Shown here: positions 1 through 45,314 of the stretch, in pieces
Layout: every line of letters begins with the position of its first letter
Position numbering within the stretch: position 1 is the first letter of the stretch
Assembly (NCBI RefSeq): GCF_004798865.1
Contig: NW_025335941.1
Coordinates: 6,283,912 to 6,347,911, forward strand
DNA length: 64,000 nt
Source of the DNA: Varanus komodoensis
Lineage: Eukaryota; Chordata; Lepidosauria; Squamata; Varanidae
Direction: 5' to 3'
Translations under genes and position numbers: made by a program
The notes under the pieces: model-generated
Seen by the model: the letters and a program-made list of their open reading frames with translations, nothing else
Database searches by the model: none
Told to the model about the DNA's origin: nothing

Positions 1-75
1 TTCTAAAAACACTGAGTTAGAAAAGACAGAGCAATCCTTTTGTTATTCCTTTCCTTTTTTTAAAAGTGGTTTCTT
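1..75 (-). other. TMEM47: TMEM47 3' UTR, proximal part
   Basis: Sequence directly after the TAA stop at 76-78, continuing off the left edge. It is AT-rich with a run of A on the transcript strand. No AATAAA signal is evident in this short piece, which fits the long 3' UTR known for TMEM47 in mammals. The exon end and polyadenylation site are outside the window. Confidence 0.8.
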
Positions 76-35157
<35,082 letters not shown>

Positions 35158-35819
35158 TCAGGAATCCCGACGGAGCCGGGCGGACGGAGAGCGCGCCCAA
35201 TCCTCTAGTCCCAGCAGACCCGGTGCGGCGGCGGCGGCGGCAGCTCCCTGCAGTCGCCACTTCTCGGGTCTCGCAGCCCGGCTCTGCCCAGCGAATCACT
35301 CCTCCCACCTGCCCTCCCCGTCTGGGGAAGGGGCGGGAGGAGCGCCGCTCGCGGGGCGGGGTGGGCGTCGAGCCGCGCACGTCACTCCCAGGGCTTCCTC
35401 GGGGGAAGGAGAGCGGGCGGCGAGGCTTCGGCTGCCCCCAGCGGCGGCTACAGCAACGCTGGCGGCCGGGGGCGCCGCGGCTGCTTTTGCTCCCCGCTGC
35501 GCTCCGTCCGGACAGGGCGAGAGAATTCAGCGGGGTGGCGGGCTGGAGGGGCGGGCTGAGCGCCGCCGCCCTTCTGGCAAGCGACTCGAGGGGAGGCACT
35601 TCGGGTGGGATGCCTTTGCCCGCGGGAAGAAACAAGCCTGGGCTCAGCCTTCCCTCCCTTCGGGGAAAAGGCTCTTTGCGACCTGCCGCTTCTTTCCCCA
35701 CCACGTCTTGTTCCCTCCCCCTGCCCAGCGTTGTCCCCTCCCGGGTCTTCTCCTCTCTTCCCTTTGGCAGGAAATCTTCTATGGGGCTGGGGAGGTCCAG
35801 AACAAACACGGAAAGACAA

Positions 35820-36155
35820 GAGAAAATCAGCGTCTGGGTCTGCCTTCCACCCCCGTTTTATTTATTGCTTTTTATTGGCCAGGTTTTTGCAGACGGTGCT
35901 GTAAACTTTCTGGGCTGGGACCGTGTGCCGTGCACTTTCTGCAGAGCTTCTGGGGCCTTCTCTGTGCGAAAGAAACAAGAAGTAATAATAGTAGACTATG
36001 CAGCTGTATAAAGTGATACTGGCATCTCATCATCGAGCGTGGGATGATTTGGAGAGGAACGCCCCTAAATTGAATTGCTGTTCAGGGATTGAGGTGCCTT
36101 TTTTTTTAACAGAGGAATCATAATAAAATGTGTACAACATCTAGAGCAAAATTAG
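35820..36155 (+). other. Upstream flank of the CpG island
   Basis: G+C content falls off. A CCAAT on the minus strand near 35872-35876 and a T-run at 36100-36108 are the only points of note. No exon of a divergent gene is recognised. Confidence 0.5.
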
Positions 36156-36159
36156 AGTT

Positions 36160-36400
36160 GGTAGAGAGCCAGTGTGTTGTGGTGGAGAAAGAGTTGGAGT
36201 GGGACCTGGGAGACCTGCATTCTATTCCCTACATGACCGTGTTCGTCAGTGAGTGACTTTGGGCCAGTCACTCACTCTCAGGCCAACCTACCTCACAGGA
36301 CTGTTGTGAGGATAAAATAGAACTATATAAGGTGCCTTGGCTTCCTTGCAAGAGGAAAAAAGGGTTGGATATAAGTGGAATGTAACAATAATTGTAATAA
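36160..36400 (+). repeat. Sauria-type SINE
   Basis: Plus-strand copy. The head is GAGAGCCAGTGTGTTGTGGT, a worn B-box region follows (GCATTCTATTCCC), then GTGACTTTGGGCCAGTCACT, CCAACCTACCTCACAGG, and a BovB-type tail with TATAAGGTGCCTTGG and GGATATAAGTGGAATG. Intergenic, upstream of TMEM47. Confidence 0.88.
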
Positions 36401-36404
36401 TAGT

Positions 36405-37190
36405 TCTATGTAAAGACAGACTGAGTAGACATGGGACTCCATTTTACAAATGAGAATAATAATAGCAATAAGATTCTAAAAGAATGAAAATTATAATACT
36501 GGAATGATGGGGGCATCTGAGGCTGTAGTCAAAGCAAGGAAAATAAATATCTCTAGAATAAGGATGTCAGTTCAGACCTTTTAGCCCATGGGTCAGTTTA
36601 ATTTTTGGAGAAGTTCCATATTCACGTTGTGAATGAGGTTGAAGGCAGAATCCTTTAGGTTAGCAGTTCTTATTGCCAGTAACTAAGAGGCAATTTAGCC
36701 TTTGAGGGAAAGTCACATAAGCTGCAACGCCACCACATTGTCAGCAGATCCGGGAAAGGGCTGGAGCCAAAGGAAAGGAGTTCGCCATCTGGGGAATCTT
36801 CAGGGGTAGGAGTGGAACTGCAGGCTGGCCAGATTTGCCCCATGAGCTGGAATTTGACAGCTCTGCTGTAAAGCTGTTATGGCTTCTGATCTTGCCATAA
36901 TTAATGCATGCCTTTTGAGGAGACAGCCATTATCGAAATGACAATGACATTTATCCTGAGCAGGATACTGCTATGCTACAATTCTGTGTTACATGCTAAA
37001 AATTGTTGCCTGAGAAATATTCAACTGCAAACTCTTCTAGCCTACATCGATTCCTAGCCAGATAATCATTTCTTCCATGTCTGATGTTCCAGAGTATATA
37101 CCATCCACTAGTAGGCAGAATAGCGCCACAAACAATTTACAGGTGAGAAGCTTCTTGGAATTGTTGTAGATTGCAAGCAGAATGTGAGTC
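36405..37190 (+). other. Intergenic, nothing recognised
   Basis: AT-rich sequence between the SINE and the LINE tails, with no gene or repeat I can name. Confidence 0.5.
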
Positions 37191-37194
37191 AACA

Positions 37195-37315
37195 ATGTGA
37201 AGTTGACTTTATATTGTATTTTGTATTTTTAATCTAACTTTTATATATTATTTTAATTTAAGATTATAATTATTTTAATTTATTGTTGTAACCTGCCCCG
37301 AGTATAGAACATGGA
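37195..37315 (+). mobile_element. LINE tail scrap, L2-like
   Basis: TTTTAATTTATTGTTGTAAC followed by CTGCCCCGAG. This T-rich run and GTAAGCTGCCCCGAG-type motif is typical of L2-like LINE 3' ends in reptiles. Short and worn. Confidence 0.45.
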
Positions 37316-37324
37316 ATAACAGAC

Positions 37325-37566
37325 TCACGTTGCAGGAAAACAGATGCCAGCTAAAAATCAGAAAGAAGTTTCTGACCGTTAGAGCAGTATGGGAATGGAA
37401 CCACTGACCTAGGAACATTGTGGGCTGTCTTGCATTAGAGGCATTCAAAATGCAACTGAACAGCCATCTGAGGGGGATGGTTAACTTGGAGTCCTACACT
37501 GAACAGGGGCTTGAACCTGATGGCTCTCTGGCCCCTTCCAACTCTATTATTATAGATTCTATGAAA
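37325..37566 (+). mobile_element. CR1 LINE 3' UTR fragment
   Basis: The blocks AGAAAGAAGTTTCTGACCGT, GTTAGAGCAGTATGGGAATGG, AACAGCCATCTGAGGG and GGCCCCTTCCAACTCTATTA, ending at ATTCTATGA, follow the order of the reptilian CR1 3' UTR. 5'-truncated, as usual for CR1. Confidence 0.88.
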
Positions 37567-37569
37567 ACT

Positions 37570-38635
37570 TGGCATAATCTTCAGGTTAGCAGGAGAAAAA
37601 GTGTTGGCAGGAAGAACTGGAAAATGGAGAGCCAGGGATGTAATTGAGTATGATTGATTTCTAAGGAAGTATGAGTTATGAATCAGGAAAAAATGGCAAC
37701 TGGAACTGTAATAAAAAAGCAGAATAGGTTAAAGTTTAGGGCTTACCTAAAGGCTTGGGGATTGTGGTGGATGATCGCCAAATAAAGGTGCAATTCTAAG
37801 TATGTTTAGTCAGAAAAAGGATCCAGGATTCATAGTCTCTTCCAGCCAGCCATGTTGGATTTAAGACATTGCTTCTGTCTTATCATCCACTAAACTGTAT
37901 CCTAGTAAGTTAGCGAAAGCTTAATGTAAATTTGAATGGAAAGCCTGCATCTGGAGACATCTCAATATAACTAAAGTAAGCATCAGCAAGGACTCAGAAG
38001 GGAAACTGAAAATGTATAAGGTAGGAAAAAATTGTGGTGTGGAACAGGAAGAACCATGTATGTAGAACCAGTGGTGGCATATTTGAAAGAATATTGGTCA
38101 GGAACAACCACAAAAACCTATCCAAGGATGTGCGAACATATCAAATGAAAAGGCACTGTTTCAACCAAACAAGGGCCAGTGAATACAGAACTGAAAAACA
38201 ACTGATGTGGTTGTCTGGACATTTACACTTGCTGGAAAGGTTCTGGTCATAACAGAACACAATGAGCAGTTAAAAAGCTTAGAATATGACATTACCAAAT
38301 GTATTCCACTAACTTGATACTAGCTTCACTGGAATTGCATAAAAAGGATGGTGAGCTTAGGCACAGTCACGTTCTCCTCTCCTGTATCAGAAATGGGCAT
38401 GCAAATATTTGGGGTTTGACTGGGTTAAAGAAAAACTGTAACTGTAACTCTACCAAAAGAAGTTAAGTAGTGAGTCCCTTCTCTCTTCTTAAGTGTGTAT
38501 GAGTTTGTTCTTTTAACAGTGTACTCCACTTAGAGAATATTTATTATTGGGCAGATTATAACATAAAGTCAATACAATCTAAATGAAACTTAGCAACCCC
38601 ATGTTGCTTTTGTCTTGTACCCAGACTCTTTGCTC
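37570..38635 (+). other. Intergenic, nothing firm
   Basis: Contains one terminal piece of the palindromic dispersed element (37788-37820). No coding or RNA signal. Confidence 0.5.
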
Positions 38636-38639
38636 AGCT

Positions 38640-39032
38640 TCTCGGAGCTCCTTGTGAATGCTATCTCCATAGGAGGTTCAAAAGGTGGCAACTAGGGAGG
38701 CAGCCTTCCCAGTGGTGCCCCTCACAATTAGGGGCTGATCTCCCCATGGAGGCCCATTTGGTTGCCACACCGTCATCTTTTCAATGCCAGGTTAAATCTG
38801 CCCTCCATTTCCAGGCCATTAATAATACTCAGTGGCATGTGGTAAGACACATGCTTCAACTGGTTTTAATATGTCTAGTGTTTTAGTTTGATTGGTTGTT
38901 CTATAGACATCATTTTAATAGTTCATTTTTTCATTTTTAATGTTGTGTTTGATTATCTTGTAGTTTGTGATTCTGTGAACCACCAAGAGAACTTTGGGTG
39001 GTGGGCACTATATAAATAAATAACTAAAAAGT
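38640..39032 (+). mobile_element. LINE 3' end, L2/CR1 group, ATAAA tail
   Basis: Starts with worn text equivalent to a common squamate LINE 3' UTR (GGCAGCCTTCCCAGTGGTG). It continues through AGGTTAAATCTGCCCTCC, a T-rich TTTTAATGTTGTGTTTGATT region and GTGAACCACCAAGAGAACTT, and ends in TATATAAATAAATAACTAAA. Confidence 0.65.
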
Positions 39033-39034
39033 AT

Positions 39035-42000
39035 GGTTTCTGTTTGCATATCATGTGGAATACATTTTGAATGAAGGGGCAATCTAGAAAAAAAATATAT
39101 ATTGCTGGAGGCTCAGTTACTGGAACTATGAGTGAGGGCACTGCTCAATGCAAGGTTTTTTGTAGGTCCCACTTATTCCATCCGGTGTAAGCACCTTTGG
39201 AAACTTCTATGAGAGCAGATGCTTTAAAAAAAAATCTTTAGGGAAAAAACTTGTGGACAGAGGGGATCCTAAAAGTCCAGTGAAGACTAAGCATTTTCAG
39301 TGCCCATGAAATGCTGATAAACTGGTGGGAGCTAAGCGCAGAAAAGTGAGTGCGGGCTGTAGTGATTTTTGCTGTAACAGGGCACACTGGACTGGATCCA
39401 AAAGCACAAGCTCTCCGCACTGCAACATTCAGTTACAGGTCCACTTGTAGTCATTACTGTAATTTTGTTAGAGGAAGCATCAATCCTCCTTAGAAACCAC
39501 TCCAAACCATCACAGCAACGTCGTTCACTCTAGGATTAAAAAATGCTTAGCCCAACCAGAGTCCAGACAACTTCGTTCTGCATGTGTTGTGCTCTAGACA
39601 CTATCAATCTATCCTCATTTGTTATACTTGTCAGGCCTTTTCATCATTGCTCTCCCTCCCCCCTTTTTTTAATATGCCCCAGGGGCCTTTGAATCCCTAG
39701 TAGACGTAAATCAATTTTCACACTTTTGAAATCAATTCATTTTCAGTTCACCCCCACATTTGTTCCTTTCCCTATGCACTCAGCCCCACTTCACTCTTTA
39801 ATTTGGCTCCGTTCATTTCTCCATCAATTTGTTCAGACAAAACCTGAAACCAAACACTTTCAGGAGCATGATTAAATCTGCAGTGCTTATTTGGGAGTGA
39901 TTCCAACTTGGCTGAGAGGCATGCTAGATTCCATGTCATGTAAGCAATAAACACTTTGCTGTGCAAAGATGCTTTCTTCAAATACATGGCCCAGGAAGCT
40001 GTTTATAAAGGATTCTGGCTCATCTTTTAAGAGTGTGATTTGACCTTCACAGCCCCTCTGATCTCAAGGAAGTGGGACAAGTAAAAGTCAACCCATGCAC
40101 TTGCTAATCAAGCTGTTAAGGCTTGGCTTAGCTTGAACCCTTATTTAGTCTTATGTGAAAGAAACTACCAAATACATGCTTGAACAACAACACTGTGTGA
40201 CTTTTCTGATTTTCAGAAAGACTGCTTCAGTTCTGATGAACCATTATTTCTAGGTCAATAATGAATCTGGGTGGGGGAAGGAAGAGCAAATCTAAAGAGA
40301 ACTGAAGAAAACAAGAGGCAAAGGAATGTGTTTGAAGCCAACAGTTTCCAGCTGTTTGTCTTGATTCAAATGTAATTATTTTCAAGAAAAAAATCCTGTA
40401 AAGGAGAGACATGAAATTATGTTTCTGGGTCAGGGTGTGCAGTGAAATATGTCTTACTAATTCATTTTCTAAGGCACAGACATGCAATAACTTGTTTGAT
40501 CTGAGAATACTTTCTGACCCATGCTGACATATTAGGCAAACCTGGAATGCTTCAGACCAGGATGGGTCATCACTGGCATATTGCAACACATCATGAAGCA
40601 TATTTACACATCCATAAAGTGTGCAGAAGAATTTGTATTGATCACAATATTATCCATCCCTTCCTCCAACATGATCAAAATGATATTGGGAAGGGGCTTG
40701 CTTGCTTGCTTTTGCTGCTTCATCGTCCCAGCAACTCTGAAGATGTAAGTACTTATTTTTGTTCCAACAGAAAACAACCGACTTCATGTGGCACTGCAGT
40801 GGCTCACAAATTTGCTGGTCAGTCTTCCTCTTGTGCCATCCATATGTGTCGGACTACCACTCCAATCTTCCCTAGCTAGCATGCAGTTCAAGAAGGATAG
40901 CCTTTTTGTTAAGCTTATGCCATAGTAAACTAGTTTGCCTTTAAAGTGCTGTAGGATTTGTTGCTGTTGTTCCTGTGAGACAGGCTAAACTGACAGCAAG
41001 CTGAAGTGCTCAAATCCAAACATAACCAGAATTCAAGATATTCTTCTTGGTGAAGGAGTAACACTGGTGTAATGTCATCAAAAAGCAAAAGTGACAAGCC
41101 AAAATCTCAAACATGGATGTCATTCTACCTCTTTCTCTATGAATTTGCTGCTTCTGTGGATGGCCCGTCACTCTTTTCCCAGTGCAGACTGACTGCAAAG
41201 CTAGTGATGAGGAAAGGTCAAAAGTGACGGAGTGGGATGGTATCCTGTGGCCTTGAAGGTCTACAACCATCTAAACATTGGCAGATCACCTCATGTGATT
41301 CTTTTAAGAGGAATATTCATAGGTTCTTCTGTGCTACCTTTTCTGTATAAATAACCTGCATTTTACTACTATACAGGTGGTCAGCTCTACTCACACCTCC
41401 AGACAAGTGCAAGTCACTGAACGAAAAACGTATGGTTTTTGCCACACCGTCATTGCATGTGGGTTGCCATGTCACCTGACCCTGGTGAGGTCCATGGTGG
41501 CTTTGAAACACCCCAGACCCGTCCCATGGCTTGCTGTAGTCATGGTGCTCCACTGTGCACTTTGCCTGGTTCAGACAAGATGGTAACCTGCATCTTGGGG
41601 CAGGGGGAGTGGGGGCTCCTCACTTGTTTTCCCCAATTGTAGTGCATACTCAGCCAGTCTTTGCATTGGCTCAGAAGGCTCCCAGCTCTGTAGCAGCTAG
41701 AAGATCCTATTCTATTGAAAGGGTTCTCATTCCTTGAAAACAAATTCTTTTAGCACTGCACCACAAAGCTTTTGGCCCGGGTAGGATCAGCAGAGAAGTC
41801 TGTGTCTTCCAGAAGGCAAGAAAATATATGAAAGCTCTCAAGAAGCTAGGGCAATGACCTTGCCTGTCTTTAAAGCCAGCCACACTCTGCCCATAAAGCT
41901 CTTCCTCTCTGAGCAAGAACTAGCTACAAAAATTACCCCTTATTTCCCCATTTGCCCTCAGGCTTTGTTTTAAATGCCAACCTTGCTAGATGGCCCATGT

Positions 42001-42790
42001 TAATTGCCTGTTCACCTCCTCCAAACCATAACATCCCATGCAGATAAACTCTCATCAAACCTTTCTAGATTCCTGTCCCGCTTACATGATTGTTCCATTG
42101 CATCACAGACTTCTGAAGTCCTGTCTGTTGCATAGATGAGCACAGAATCCAAATGTATGGACTGTGGATAAAGCAGATTCCTGGACTGTCAGTGCCTTTC
42201 CCTTTACATGCACAGCTAGTTCTGTGCACATTTCATCTGTGGAAAGGATGGACTAGAGCAAAGAAATGACCCCAGCATGATAAATTAAAGTTACTTTTGT
42301 GAAGGTCAGATAGGCATTGTTGGATGTGCAGATCATCATAATCTGAAACACTGCCCAAACACAGCCTAAGATACGTTGACAATATTTTGCAAGGGAAAGT
42401 AAAAAGAAAGAAATTGATAACGTGCACTTTGTAATCTTTATAGCAATGAAAGATATGCAGCAGATCAGTCATTAAATTCATGTAAATCACTTCAAACCCA
42501 ACTCATGCTTGCAAATCATTTTTCAAGCCATTATTATCTGTGTACATATAAAATCCATATGTGCATGAAATAGGATGATTCACACCAGAAATGTGATGTA
42601 CGTTACAGAGAGAAAATATCTTATACATTCTCAGGTGCTTCTTTTTCCTTTAGCCAAATATAATTTTGCCATCTATAGTGATGATATTGTTTCTTGAATA
42701 AACAATGCATGATACCTCATTTCCATACATCCATGCTACTAATTTGTATAGTTATAGGAAAGGTTTGGAGAAACGTATCTGCTTTTGGAT
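39035..42790 (+). other. Intergenic, nothing recognised
   Basis: No convincing exon, RNA or transposon over 3.7 kb. A (CTTG)n patch at about 40699-40712 is the only simple repeat. Open frames up to 124 codons show no family similarity. Confidence 0.5.
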
Positions 42791-42794
42791 TTGT

Positions 42795-43721
42795 ACCTAA
42801 ATGGTGAGGGGCTTGAAAGTGTCAGAGAAGGCAAGAGTAATGCTGCCAGGATGTCAGATGCTCTTACTAGGCTGGTCCCGTAGAAGGGTGACACAAGTCA
42901 GAATGAAACACAAAGCTGAGACACCAAACTGTGCTGCATCTACCTTCTTCAGGAGCAACAGTCACACATGCAGGGGGGAATGGATACCTCTCACGGTGAT
43001 CGGGGCAGAGGAACTCCTGAAGAGCAGCAACTGGGCAGCAGTGGTAGCTGGTAGCAGAAGTCCTTTCACAGACAATGGCAGTGATGCTCAAGCTAACTCT
43101 TGTTAGTACTTCTCAGAGGACATAATGGTAAACCACTTCTGAATGTTTCTTCCCTTGAAAATCCTGTGAGGAAACAATCCAAGATGAAGGAAGAGATAGT
43201 GCCAGAAGATGGGACTCCCAGCTCAGATGTTGCTCAGGCAGCTACTGGGTAAAAGCAAATATGAATAGTGCTGCTACTAATGAGATGTCTAGTTCAAAGC
43301 TGAAAGGAAGTCTACCAGCTGACATGCCTAGAAGCAAAAGGAAAGTCCACTGCTATACAATGCATGCAATTGGAACATGGAATGTGAATGAATCAAGGCA
43401 AACTGGAAAGCAAGAAACTGGACAGTTAAGCATGGTGGTACTTGGTGTGAGCAAACTAGAGCAGAATAAAATGGGACATTTTCAGTAAGACAAACACAAT
43501 GTGTTTTGCTCCGCAAATGACAAACTTAGAAGAAACAAAGTGGCTGCATCTAAAACTGAGGCAACATGTAGCACAGGCACTAAGGGGCTATGATGAAGAG
43601 TCCAACCAAATAGTATCAATCAAAATTCTTGGAAAACCTATCAACATAACTGTCATTCATGTCTAAGCACCAGTAACACCTCCTCCTCCTCCTCCTCCTC
43701 CTCCTCCTCCTCCTCCTCCTC

Positions 43722-43763
<42 letters not shown>

Positions 43764-44998
43764 AAGAAGAAGAAGAAGAAGAAGAAGAAGAAGAAGAAGA
43801 AGAAGAAGAAGAAGAAGAAGAAGAAGAAGAAGAAATTTTGCAGGCACCAAAGGAGAAATTGATAACACACCAAAACAGACCTGCTGGCAATCATAGCTGA
43901 CTGGAACACAGAAGTAGGAAACAACACAGTATCAATTGACCTAGGGGTCTGAAATGAAGTCAGAGAATGATTTATAGAATTCCCTGAAACCAGCAATCTG
44001 TTTATTGCAAATCCATACTTCAGGCAACTGATCAGACAACTGTATCATGGACAGAGAGCCAATATAGATCAAATAGACCCTTCCAATTGGAAGCAAGAGA
44101 TGTAGAATATTATTCTTGCTGCCAAAACACGGCCAAGAGCAGATTATGATAGTGACCATGAACTCTCAATATCAAAAATAAAAGTAAAGATGGAAAAGAT
44201 CACTAACAGAAGCTTGGTGAAAAATATAACTTTCATAATATTCCTGTGGGATTTCATGTCCACATACAGGGAAAAATGTATTACTGAACTGAAACAACTA
44301 GGAGCCGGAAGAACTGTGCACTGAAACCAGATATATTGATAGGTAACGATGCAAAAAGACAATTCCTGTAACAAAAAAGAAAGAAAAAAGCCTAGATGGA
44401 TGACAGAAGAAGCACTCAATTGATAAGGACAAGTGAAAAACAAAAGCAAAATGTGACAGAAATAGGGTAAGAATCCTGAATGTAACTTTACGGTATCATA
44501 TAGCACAAGAAGAATGATTACAGTGATCAGTACAAAGAACAGAAAAGAACAACACAAGAAGAAAAAACAAGAGACCTCTATCCAAAGATCCTAGCAATCA
44601 AAAGGAAATTCAAACCTAGGTTCTGAATAGGAAGGACAAACAGTAGAACATACTATCTCACCAGGAGAAATTAAAGAGAAGGTGGAAACAATATACATAA
44701 GAACTATATAAAAGAGCTAAAAAGATGACATGCATTTTCAAAGTGGAATCCAGTGAGGAAGCACCTATAATACTAGAAAGCAAAGTGAAAGTTGCTCTGA
44801 AAACACTTAGAAAAAATAAAGTACCCAGAATAGTTAAAGTGTTGGTGGAACTATTACGAACTGCAGAGATTGAATTGGTCCAAATACTAATGTGAATATG
44901 CAACAAATATAGGGGAAAAAGTAATGGGCCATGGACAGGAAATGTTCAATATTTATATTGAGCATTTAATATTTATTCCAATCCTTAAGAAGGGGGAT
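42795..44998 (+). mobile_element. RTE/BovB-type LINE, sense copy, 5' module plus endonuclease/RT remnants
   Basis: The 5' module (42795-43260) matches in inverse orientation the right part of the copy at 13.0-13.4 kb. From about 43360 the endonuclease ORF is recognisable in pieces: ATTGGAACATGGAATGTGAA (GTWNV), GGTACTTGGTGTGAGCAAAC, AAACCTATCAACATAACTGT (KPINIT) and, after the microsatellite, CTGACTGGAACACAGAAGTA (DWN.EVG). RT-like remnants follow to about 44998, where the element stops at CTTAAGAAGGGG. The frame has many stops and shifts. The copy is old and truncated before the 3' end. Confidence 0.8.
43679..43834 (+). repeat. Triple compound microsatellite (CCT)16-(CTG)13-(GAA)24
   Basis: Three abutting trinucleotide runs: CCT 43679-43726, CTG 43725-43763, GAA/AAG 43764-43834, all nearly uninterrupted. 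They sit inside the endonuclease region of the RTE LINE, replacing the segment between its KPINIT and DWN motifs. Confidence 0.97.
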
Positions 44999-44999
44999 G

Positions 45000-45224
45000 A
45001 TGTTCAAGGTGATGTTCCTAAATGGAGTGACTTTGCCTCAAACCCACACCAGCACTAGAGCTAAAAATTCACAGACATTGAGTACCTTCCTGCTGTTGTC
45101 TCTTTCAGTATCATTTTACCTAAAACATAGCACTGCAGAGATGGAAAAGGTACAGAGCCAGGTGATGATACATGGGGTCATTTATCTTAGAAAAGGCGAG
45201 GGGTGGAGAAAATGGATATCATAA
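45000..45224 (+). other. Intergenic junction sequence
   Basis: Sequence between the RTE copy and the CR1-like scrap, with no feature I can name. Confidence 0.4.
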
Positions 45225-45312
45225 CCTGGGCTTCCCATATGCAACTGACTGGCCACTGGGTGAAGAGATCAGTCTGTGGTTTGATCTAGCAGGGCTTTTC
45301 TCATGTGGTCCC
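45225..45312 (+). mobile_element. CR1-like LINE 3' UTR scrap
   Basis: GACTGGCCACTGGGTGAAGA then GTTTGATCTAGCAGGGCTTT and TCTCATGT. This is a worn form of a phrase common near CR1 3' ends in reptiles (ATCCAGCAGGGCTCTTCTTA type). Confidence 0.5.
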
Positions 45313-45314
45313 TC

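Noticed and set aside
43616-43996. Minus-strand open frames with poly-Phe, poly-Ser, poly-Leu or poly-Arg runs
   Set aside because: These are translations of the triple trinucleotide microsatellite.
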